This document shows positions 1-5,267 of a DNA stretch of 13,895 nucleotides, piece after piece. The position numbers and the translations under genes were made by a program. Source of the stretch: an uncultured Christensenellaceae bacterium (GTDB taxonomy: Bacteria; Bacillota; Clostridia; Christensenellales; Aristaeellaceae); assembly GCA_905236495.1 (NCBI GenBank), contig CAJOPV010000138.1, positions 1-13,895 of the forward strand, in the 5' to 3' direction. Position 1 is the stretch's first letter. Each line of letters opens with the position of its first letter. The notes beneath the pieces were generated by a model. It was not told where the DNA came from. It saw nothing but the letters and a program-made list of their open reading frames with translations, and did not search any database.

Positions 1-48
1 ATACCATAACGCTCGGCGTGCGCCCATTCGGGGCCCGCCGAGACGGAG

Positions 49-67
49 AATTGGCCTTAGGCCAATT
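49..67. repeat. Perfect 8-bp inverted repeat, operator-like
   Basis: AATTGGCC (49-56), a TTA loop and GGCCAATT (60-67) form a perfect palindrome. On the minus strand it begins about where transcription from the promoter at 76-104 would start, so it could be an operator or a 5'-UTR hairpin for a gene beyond position 1. No T-run follows it, so a terminator is unlikely. A second, weaker inverted repeat (CTCGGCG at 12-18, CGCCGAG at 36-42) lies further downstream. The role is inferred; the symmetry is seen directly. Confidence 0.5.
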
Positions 68-75
68 TCCTCGTT

Positions 76-104
76 ATTATACCATCAAGCCCCGGGTTTG
101 TACA
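76..104 (-). promoter_or_regulatory. Outward-facing sigma-A-type promoter
   Basis: Read on the minus strand, there is a -35 TGTACA (104 to 99, 4 of 6 matches to TTGACA), a 17-base spacer and a perfect -10 TATAAT (81 to 76). The -10 is preceded by TGG, giving an extended -10 TGGTATAAT. Transcription would leave the window at position 1, so the gene served is not visible. The -35 sits inside the hairpin that follows the phosphatase gene. Confidence 0.6.
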
Positions 105-112
105 GCCCGGGG
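90..112 (-). terminator. Hairpin after the phosphatase gene
   Basis: CCCCGGG (90-96) pairs perfectly with CCCGGGG (106-112) around a 9-base loop, directly after the stop of the minus-strand phosphatase gene at 114. Position and stem fit transcription termination, but no T-run follows on the minus strand, and the loop holds the -35 of the next promoter. It is therefore at best a weak intrinsic terminator. Confidence 0.35.
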
Positions 113-113
113 G

Positions 114-761
114 TCATAAGCGCTCCAGCCCCCGGATATGCCGGTCGTCTCCCGTCAGTTCGATCACCGGCAGGCGAAGGCTGCCCGGCTCCCGGGAAAG
201 GCGCAGGATGGTGAGGCTGGTAAAGGGCTGGTGCAGCGCGGCGCAGACGTAGGGGAAGGGCAGGTGCAGGATGCGCCCCATTGCCGCGGAGGAGGAGCCG
301 CCGTGGCAGAACAGCGCCACCGTGTGCTGACCGTCGTCCGGCCTTTGGCAGCGGTAATAGATGCCCTCCCGAACATAGCCCAGGGAACGGAGCCATTCGT
401 CCGTGCCCGTCTCCACCCGCTCCACGCTTTGAACCACCCGGTTATCCGCGTACAGGGGATGGGCGGGCCAAAGGGGGTCTGTCAGGTCCCAGCCCAGGGC
501 GGGCAGGGCGTCGGCGGTATCCCAGGGGTGCCCGTCCCAGCGGAGCTCCCGCATGAAATCCAGGATCGTTACGGGCAATCCCAGCTGATCCGCGGCATAC
601 CGGGCCGTTTCCCGGGCTCGGCCCATGGGGGAGGAATAGAGGGCCTCGACGCCTTCGCTTTGCAGCCGCTCCGCCGCTGCCCGGGCCTGGAGATGGCCCA
701 GAGGCGTCAGGCAGTCCCGTTCATAATCCGGCTCCCCGTGGCGGATGAAGATGATCCTCAT
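114..761 (-). CDS. Histidine phosphatase family protein (phosphoglycerate mutase-like)
   Basis: A 215-residue cytosolic protein of the histidine phosphatase superfamily, branch 1, whose members remove phosphate from small molecules or proteins through a phosphohistidine intermediate. The catalytic RHG motif is at residues 7-9 (His8 as nucleophile), followed by SSPMGRAR at 43-50 with the phosphate-pocket arginines, a likely acid in RELRW (Glu72), and the second catalytic histidine in FCHGG (His153). The length is typical and no signal peptide is seen. The open frame extends upstream to 1025, but only inside the fumarase gene. The ATG at 761 overlaps the fumarase stop as ATGA and has GGAGGAGG just upstream, so I chose it. 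The genes are translationally coupled. The substrate cannot be told from sequence; cobalamin-phosphate and phosphoglycerate enzymes belong to the same superfamily. Confidence 0.9.
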   Translation of the reverse strand: MRIIFIRHGEPDYERDCLTPLGHLQARAAAERLQSEGVEALYSSPMGRARETARYAADQLGLPVTILDFMRELRWDGHPWDTADALPALGWDLTDPLWPAHPLYADNRVVQSVERVETGTDEWLRSLGYVREGIYYRCQRPDDGQHTVALFCHGGSSSAAMGRILHLPFPYVCAALHQPFTSLTILRLSREPGSLRLPVIELTGDDRHIRGLERL

Positions 762-1318
762 GCTTCCTCCTCCCGGTATCGGGCGGGGCCGGATTCGTAC
801 AGGCTGCCCCCCGCGCTGTCCATCAGCACCACGGCGGGAAAATCCCGCACCCAGAAGCGGCAGACGGCTTCCGTGCCCAGATCCCCGTAGCAGAGCACCT
901 CCGTTTTTTCGATGCTCCGGGCGATCAGCGCCGCCGCGCCGCCTACGGCGCCCAGATACACCGCGCCGTGTTCCTGCATAGCCTTTCGAACTTCCGGGCT
1001 CCTTTTCCCTTTGCCGATCATGCAACGAAGGCCCAATGCCAAAAGCCTGGGGGTATAGGCGTCCATGCGGTAGCTGCTGGTGGGGCCGGCGGCGCCGCAG
1101 GCGTGCCCGGGGGAGGCGGGGGCGGGGGCCACGTAATAGATCGTTTCCCCGGCGATCTCCACGGGCAGGGGCTTGTTTTCATCCAGCAGGGACGCAAGGC
1201 GCTTGTGAGCGGCGTCCCGGGCTGTAAGCATAGGGCCCGTCAATAGAACGGTATCCCCGGCCCGGAGCATCCCGGCATCCTCCCGGGACAGGGGCAATTG
1301 CAGCGCGTAATGAGCCAT
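758..1318 (-). CDS. Fumarate hydratase class I, beta (C-terminal) subunit
   Basis: A 186-residue protein matching the C-terminal half of iron-sulfur (class I) fumarases, also found as the separate beta subunit of two-subunit fumarase or L-tartrate dehydratase. Together with an alpha subunit carrying the [4Fe-4S] cluster, this family interconverts fumarate and malate. Visible family motifs are LTGPM and TARDAAHKRL (27-41), GPTSSYRMD (78-86), MIGKG (100-104) and YLGAVGGAAALIA (121-133). The ATG at 1318 has GGGAGG a few bases upstream, and a promoter lies at 1348-1377. The alpha subunit, which usually sits immediately upstream, is absent: the next gene upstream is the divergent spoIVA. The subunit could pair with an alpha encoded elsewhere, or act on another hydroxy-acid. 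The family call is firm; the exact substrate is not. Confidence 0.9.
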   Translation of the reverse strand: MAHYALQLPLSREDAGMLRAGDTVLLTGPMLTARDAAHKRLASLLDENKPLPVEIAGETIYYVAPAPASPGHACGAAGPTSSYRMDAYTPRLLALGLRCMIGKGKRSPEVRKAMQEHGAVYLGAVGGAAALIARSIEKTEVLCYGDLGTEAVCRFWVRDFPAVVLMDSAGGSLYESGPARYREEEA

Positions 1319-1347
1319 AGGCGCCTCCCGATTTCATAGGATGCTTC

Positions 1348-1377
1348 ATTATACCACCTTCTCCCTGCCGGAATCAA
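1348..1377 (-). promoter_or_regulatory. Promoter of the fumarase beta-phosphatase operon
   Basis: On the minus strand: -35 TTGATT (1377 to 1372), an 18-base spacer and -10 TATAAT (1353 to 1348), with an upstream TGG making an extended -10. The predicted start near 1341 gives a leader of about 20 bases before the ATG at 1318. It lies back to back with the spoIVA promoter. Confidence 0.7.
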
Positions 1378-1378
1378 G

Positions 1379-1407
1379 GCATACCCGAGGGCTTCGGGGC
1401 ATAGGAA
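1379..1407 (+). promoter_or_regulatory. Candidate sigma-E promoter of spoIVA
   Basis: GCATACC (1379-1385) and CATAGGAA (1400-1407) are 14 bases apart. The sigma-E consensus is roughly KMATATT, 14-15 bases, CATACAnT. The ATA core of the -35 and the CATA of the -10 match, but the rest of the -10 does not. spoIVA is a known mother-cell sigma-E gene in Bacillus, which supports the assignment. It is a partial match and should be treated as a hypothesis. Confidence 0.4.
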
Positions 1408-1441
1408 TAGCGTGAAACGGAAGGCGAAGGAGGCGGAAGCA

Positions 1442-2941
1442 ATGGAACAGGATACGGCGCGGGCCCAGCGGCCCTTTTACCGGGATATTGCGGAAAGAAC
1501 GGGCGGGGATCTGTACATCGGGGTGGTGGGCCCGGTGCGCACAGGAAAAAGCACGCTGATTTCCGGGCTCATGGAGCAGATGGTGCTGCCCTATGTGGAA
1601 AACGGCCCCAAGCGGGATCGGCTCATCGACGAGCTGCCCCAGTCCGGTTCCGGGCGCACCATCACCACCACCCAGCCCGTATTCATTCCCGGGGAGGGGG
1701 CGGCGGAGATCAACCTGGGGGACGGCCTTCGGGCCCGGGTGCGGCTGGTGGATTCGGTGGGGTATCTGGTGCCCGGGGCCCTGGGCACTCAGGAAGGGGG
1801 GGCGGCAAGGATGGTATCCACCCCCTGGTCGGATACCGATATGCCCTTTGAGGAGGCGGCGGCCCTGGGCACCCGGAAGGTGATGGAGGATCACGCCACA
1901 GTGGGCCTGGTAGTCACCACCGACGGGACGGTGGCGGATCTGCCCCGGTCTGCCTACGTGCAGGCGGAGGAGCAGGTGATCCGCCAATTGAAGGCGCTGC
2001 GCAAGCCCTTCGCCGTGGTGCTCAATTCCGCCCGCCCGGACAGCGAGGAGGCAAAGGCCCTGGCGGCGGGCCTGGAAAATAAGTATCACGTGCCGGTGAC
2101 CGCCCTGAGCTTAAAGGAAATGCGGCCTCAGGACGTGCAGGGGCTGCTCACCGATCTGCTGCTGGAATTCCCGCTGCGGGAGGTGCGCTTCCAGGTGCCC
2201 TCCTGGATGGGCGCGCTGGAGGACGGCCACTGGCTGAATGCCCAGGCGCTGGATCTGATCCGCCAATTGGGAGAGGAAATGCGCACCGTGCGGGATAAGG
2301 AAAGGGCCCTTTCCGCCTTTGCCGATTCCCCTTATTTCCTTGCGCCCCGGGATGAGCAGGTGCGTTTGGGGGAGGGCAGCGTGGCCTTCCAACTGCCCGT
2401 CCGGGAGGGGCTGTTCAACCAGGTGCTGTCCGAGCAATGCGGGGAGGAAATCACCGGGGACGCCCACCTGCTTTCTTTAATGAAGGAACTGGTATCCGCC
2501 AAGAAGGAATACGACCGGGTGGCGGGGGCCTTAAAGGAAGTGCAGCAGACGGGCTACGGCCTGGTGACCCCCGCCATGAACGAAATTCAATTGCAGTCGC
2601 CGGAGCTGATGCGCCAGGGCAGCCGGTGGGGAGTCAGGCTCCGGGCCAGCGCGCCCACGCTGCATCTGATCCGCTCCGATATCGAAACGGAGATCGCCCC
2701 GGTGCTGGGCACCCAGGAGCAGAGCGAGGAATTCGTCCGCACCCTGACAGAGGCCTACGAGCAGGATCCCCAAAGCCTGTGGGATACCAATTTCTTCGGA
2801 AAATCCCTGAAGGACCTGATCCGGGAAGGGGTGACGGGCAAGCTGAGCCGCATGCCCGCCGACACCCAGGAAAAGGTGCAGTCCGCCCTGACCCGGATGC
2901 TCAACGAGGGCGAAGGCGGCATGATTTGTATTTTGCTTTAA
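1442..2941 (+). CDS. spoIVA: Stage IV sporulation protein A, spore coat morphogenetic ATPase
   Basis: SpoIVA is a mother-cell protein that hydrolyses ATP and polymerises on the outer forespore membrane to form the basement layer on which the spore coat assembles. This 499-residue protein is close to the 492 residues of the Bacillus protein and aligns along its whole length. It starts with the typical FYRDIAERTGGDLYIGVVG, then a Walker A GPVRTGKST (residues 30-38), the TITTTQP segment near 73-79, and RLVDSVGY (101-108) at the Walker B position. The C-terminal tail ends GGMICILL, matching the family's conserved hydrophobic tail needed for forespore targeting. I chose the ATG at 1442 because AAGGAGG (1427-1433) lies 8 bases upstream; an in-frame GTG at 1412 lacks a ribosome site. 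Its presence shows that the organism, or its recent ancestor, forms endospores. Confidence 0.98.
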   Translation: MEQDTARAQRPFYRDIAERTGGDLYIGVVGPVRTGKSTLISGLMEQMVLPYVENGPKRDRLIDELPQSGSGRTITTTQPVFIPGEGAAEINLGDGLRARVRLVDSVGYLVPGALGTQEGGAARMVSTPWSDTDMPFEEAAALGTRKVMEDHATVGLVVTTDGTVADLPRSAYVQAEEQVIRQLKALRKPFAVVLNSARPDSEEAKALAAGLENKYHVPVTALSLKEMRPQDVQGLLTDLLLEFPLREVRFQVPSWMGALEDGHWLNAQALDLIRQLGEEMRTVRDKERALSAFADSPYFLAPRDEQVRLGEGSVAFQLPVREGLFNQVLSEQCGEEITGDAHLLSLMKELVSAKKEYDRVAGALKEVQQTGYGLVTPAMNEIQLQSPELMRQGSRWGVRLRASAPTLHLIRSDIETEIAPVLGTQEQSEEFVRTLTEAYEQDPQSLWDTNFFGKSLKDLIREGVTGKLSRMPADTQEKVQSALTRMLNEGEGGMICILL

Positions 2942-2989
2942 GGCAAAGTTCTCCCCGCCCGACCGGCAGGGCCCGTCGATACGATGACA

Positions 2990-3013
2990 GTCAAGGGGCT
3001 GCGGCCCCTTGAC
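2990..3013 (+). terminator. Strong hairpin downstream of spoIVA
   Basis: GTCAAGGGGC (2990-2999) and GCCCCTTGAC (3004-3013) form a perfect 10-bp stem with a TGCG tetraloop, 49 bases after the spoIVA stop. Only AATCCCCTTTG follows rather than a T-run, so termination may be weak. The following TCCCCTTTGA could also pair with the left arm as an alternative fold. Confidence 0.5.
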
Positions 3014-3045
3014 AATCCCCTTTGAATGGCAGAACCCTGTCACAT

Positions 3046-3081
3046 TCCTGCCGCCGTTTAGGGGTGTACATTTCGGCAGGA
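3046..3081. repeat. 8-bp inverted repeat flanking a -35 box
   Basis: TCCTGCCG (3046-3053) and CGGCAGGA (3074-3081) are exact inverted copies with centres 28 bases apart. They bracket the -35 of the promoter at 3065-3093, and the right arm lies in the spacer. This placement suits a repressor site, but the arms are short and the role is inferred. Confidence 0.35.
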
Positions 3082-3093
3082 TTGATGTATAAT
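3065..3093 (+). promoter_or_regulatory. Promoter of the two-TM protein and UspA-like operon
   Basis: -35 TGTACA (3065-3070), a 17-base spacer and -10 TATAAT (3088-3093). The predicted start is near 3100, giving a leader of about 40 bases. The same -35, spacer length and TTGATG just before the -10 occur in the promoter at 76-104. Confidence 0.65.
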
Positions 3094-3140
3094 CGGAAAG
3101 GAGTGAAACGAAAAAACAGAGGACTGTGAGGAGAAATCCA

Positions 3141-3605
3141 TTGTATAAAGAACAGGATTATCAGGATATCTGCGCCCAATACAGGGCAAGGCTTTTATGG
3201 CTGTGGGCGCCGGTGGGCATTTTGGCGGCGCTCGCTATCGTTTCCTTCATCCTGCGGATACGGTACCTCACCATGGGGCTGACGGTGCTGGCGGGGGTAT
3301 ATGCCATTTTCTGCTGGGGAATGTTCGTTGCCCCGGTGCGGGCCTATCGGCGGCACCTGAACGAGGTGCTCCACGGCAGGGTGCGCACCGCCGCGGGCAC
3401 CTTCAAGGAAATGGAGGAAACCGCCGTCTGGCGGGATGGGGTGCGCTATTACCCCCTGCTCATCAGCGTGGGCAACCCCGATAATGAGGAGGACGACCGC
3501 CTGTTTTATTACGACGCCAATCTGCCCCGGCCCGATTGGCAGCCGGGGGACGCCCTCACCGTCACCGCCCACGATAAGGCCCTGGGCGCCTGGCAGCGGG
3601 CGTAA
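3141..3605 (+). CDS. Small membrane protein, two TM helices plus soluble C-terminal domain
   Basis: I do not recognise the family. The predicted protein has 154 residues. Two hydrophobic helices lie at about residues 17-37 and 42-66, separated by a short Arg-containing loop (ILRIRY). They are followed by about 85 soluble residues rich in short beta-type segments (VRTAAGTFKEM, VRYYPLLISVGN, RLFYYDANLP, ALTVTAHDKA), which look like a small beta barrel or OB-like domain. The basic N-terminus and the loop suggest that both ends are cytoplasmic. I chose the TTG at 3141 because AGGAG (3129-3133) sits 7 bases upstream; a GTG at 3126 in the same frame has only a poorly spaced AGAGG. The UspA-like gene starts 13 bases after its stop, so the two form an operon. 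Confidence 0.8.
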   Translation: MYKEQDYQDICAQYRARLLWLWAPVGILAALAIVSFILRIRYLTMGLTVLAGVYAIFCWGMFVAPVRAYRRHLNEVLHGRVRTAAGTFKEMEETAVWRDGVRYYPLLISVGNPDNEEDDRLFYYDANLPRPDWQPGDALTVTAHDKALGAWQRA

Positions 3606-3618
3606 GCGAGGGGAGCAC

Positions 3619-3975
3619 ATGAACGAAATCAAATGCGTGCTGGTCTGCGTCACCATGCAGAAGGACTGCGCCCGGCTGATCCGCCGGGGCAGGGAGGAAG
3701 CGGAGACAACGGGGGCGGAGCTGAGGGTGCTGCACGTCAGCGCCCGGAAAAGCCAGCCTCAGGAGGATACGGCGATCCTGAACGAGCTGTTTTCCCTGGC
3801 CCACGAGGCCGAGGCCGAAATGAACATCCTCTATGAGGAGGATGTGCCCGCCGCTATCGCCCGCTACGCCCGGGAATGCGGCGCGGACGCCCTGGTGCTG
3901 GGCCCCGACCGCAGCGGCAACGCGGGCCGCGTCCGGGCTCTGCTGCCGGATACGGTGCGGATCATCAATACCTGA
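3619..3975 (+). CDS. Universal stress protein (UspA)-like, KdpD-Usp type
   Basis: A 118-residue cytosolic protein with the Usp alpha/beta fold pattern. A first beta strand KCVLVCVTMQKDCARLIRRG (5-24) is reminiscent of the Usp domain in KdpD, a second strand follows (ELRVLHVSARK), and near the end comes ADALVLGPDRSGNAGRVRALLPD. In ATP-binding Usp proteins this last part carries G-x2-G-x9-G-S/T; here it is degenerate, so nucleotide binding is uncertain. The ATG at 3619 has GAGGGGAG immediately upstream. It is co-transcribed with the two-TM gene, so a joint envelope or ion-homeostasis stress role is possible, but this is inference. The family assignment is moderate to good. Confidence 0.8.
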   Translation: MNEIKCVLVCVTMQKDCARLIRRGREEAETTGAELRVLHVSARKSQPQEDTAILNELFSLAHEAEAEMNILYEEDVPAAIARYARECGADALVLGPDRSGNAGRVRALLPDTVRIINT

Positions 3976-4003
3976 AAAACAAACCGCCTGAAGCTTCAGA
4001 CGG
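3975..4003 (-). terminator. Rho-independent terminator of the minus-strand envelope operon
   Basis: CCGcCTGAAG (3984-3993) pairs with CTTCAGaCGG (3994-4003), with one internal mismatch and a tight AGCT loop. On the minus strand it is followed by TTTGTTTTT (3983 to 3975), a good T-run. On the plus strand the flank is CTTGCTTATT, so it may also act weakly after the UspA-like gene, whose stop codon ends at 3975. It most likely serves the acyltransferase operon. Confidence 0.7.
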
Positions 4004-4036
4004 CTTGCTTATTAAATTGGTTTTCTCGGAAGGGGT

Positions 4037-4079
4037 TTGGGGGAACTGCTCTTTTGACGCAAAAGAGCGGTTCCCCCAA
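4037..4079. repeat. Long 20-bp hairpin between convergent genes
   Basis: Arms 4037-4056 and 4060-4079 pair over 20 bp with a single T-G wobble and a 3-base ACG loop. The outer half is TTGGGGGAAC and the inner half GCTCTTTTG. Neither side is followed by a proper T-run. It sits 5 bases from the acyltransferase stop. It may be an RNase-blocking 3' structure, a bidirectional termination aid, or one copy of a dispersed palindromic repeat family. Confidence 0.7.
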
Positions 4080-4084
4080 CTGTC

Positions 4085-5263
4085 TTATTCATTAAACCTT
4101 CTTCGTAAAGCCCTGGCGACGGGCTTTTCAAACAAATAGGTGAGCAGCGCGGCCCAGATGAGGGCTGATGCGAAGCACAGCAGGGTGTAATTCACCTGCC
4201 AGACGTATTCCCCCGCCGCCCAGGGGGTATCCGAGACGCTGGGGGGAAAGCCCCAGCTTTTGAATTGCACGGCGATGAGCTGGTGCCAGATATAAAACTG
4301 GAAGGAAACGGCGGAAAGGAAGCGCATGACCCGGCTGCCCAGCAGGAAACGGATGGGGGGCAGGCTGCCCGCGGCGCAGACCATCAGGCCCCCCAGCGTC
4401 ACCGCCAGGGGAAAGCGCCTGGCCAGCTGGCCCCGCTGGGTGGTGCCGTAAGCGGGATCGTAGGCCTGGCCCCGGGCGATGGCGACGGCCTGGCAGACGC
4501 AGAGGATGAACAGAATCGAAAACAAAAGCCGGATCGCTCCGTCCCACCGCTTGGCGCCCAGGCGCCTGCGCAGGGCGGCGTAGGCCGACGCGGCGGCGAA
4601 GCCCACGGCATACACGTCCAGGAAGGCGGGCATCTGGTTAAAGTACATGGAGGTATCTTCCTGACGGTAGGCAAAATAACGAAAGGCAAAGGCGGCGCCC
4701 ATCATGCAAAGCCCCGTCAGGGCCGGCTTTTTGCGGAAGGCCCGGGCCAGGAAGGGGAAGATCAGGTAAAACTGCATCTCCACCGCCACCGTCCACAGCG
4801 CGCCGTTTAAGGGCGAGGAAAAATACGTGTCCCGGAACAGGGTCTGGGTAAAGGTCAGATGCGTGAGCAGATCCTTCACCGCGAAAGCGGTGCTTTGGTA
4901 TTTCCCCTGCAGGAGGCTTATGACAAACAGGGGGATCACGCACAGCAGATACGAGGGCAGAATGCGGATCAGCCGCCGCCTGTAAAAGGCCCGGATGCCC
5001 GGGGCCTTGCCGCTGCCTGTGTAGGGCAGGTACAGAAGGAACCCGGACAGAAGCAGCATCCCATCCACCCACAGATAGCCGGAGCGCAAAAGGAAATCCA
5101 GGCTGCCCACCAGGGGAAGGCTGGGGGAAATCCAGCTTTGCTGCCAGATATGGAACCAGCCCACCAGCAAAATCATCAGGGCCCTCAGGCCGTCCAGCAC
5201 GTCGATGTGCTTTTCGTCCGGCGGGTCCTGATAGGAACGGAGGGGAAGCAGGAGGTTTTCCAT
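4085..5263 (-). CDS. Integral-membrane O-acyltransferase, acyltransferase 3 family
   Basis: A 392-residue multi-pass membrane protein of the acyltransferase-3 (OafA/OatA-like) family, which transfers acetyl or other acyl groups onto cell-surface sugars such as peptidoglycan, teichoic acids or exopolysaccharides. Family hallmarks in order are LDGLRALMILLVGWFHIW (23-40, with the catalytic-type histidine His38), VDGMLLLSGFLLYLP (66-80), YRRRLIRILPSY (94-105), ALWTVAVEMQFYLIFP (155-170) and a late QFYIWHQ motif. About ten hydrophobic helices are visible. It lacks the extra C-terminal SGNH hydrolase domain found in OatA. GGAGG lies 9 bases before the ATG at 5263, and only 4 bases separate it from the stop of the upstream repeat protein, so it is the last gene of the four-gene operon. 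The acceptor is unknown. Confidence 0.93.
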   Translation of the reverse strand: MENLLLPLRSYQDPPDEKHIDVLDGLRALMILLVGWFHIWQQSWISPSLPLVGSLDFLLRSGYLWVDGMLLLSGFLLYLPYTGSGKAPGIRAFYRRRLIRILPSYLLCVIPLFVISLLQGKYQSTAFAVKDLLTHLTFTQTLFRDTYFSSPLNGALWTVAVEMQFYLIFPFLARAFRKKPALTGLCMMGAAFAFRYFAYRQEDTSMYFNQMPAFLDVYAVGFAAASAYAALRRRLGAKRWDGAIRLLFSILFILCVCQAVAIARGQAYDPAYGTTQRGQLARRFPLAVTLGGLMVCAAGSLPPIRFLLGSRVMRFLSAVSFQFYIWHQLIAVQFKSWGFPPSVSDTPWAAGEYVWQVNYTLLCFASALIWAALLTYLFEKPVARALRRRFNE

Positions 5264-5267
5264 TTCG

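Noticed and set aside
762..1025. Longer N-terminus for the histidine phosphatase
   Set aside because: The extension lies inside the fumarase gene in another frame, is Arg/Gly-rich, and would put the RHG motif far from the N-terminus, unlike the family.
1412..1441. GTG start for spoIVA
   Set aside because: No ribosome site precedes it, while the ATG at 1442 has AAGGAGG at good spacing and matches the family start.
3103..3129. Eight-codon leader peptide starting GTG at 3103
   Set aside because: Its only ribosome-site candidate is 1 base from the start codon, and nothing about the peptide suggests attenuation.
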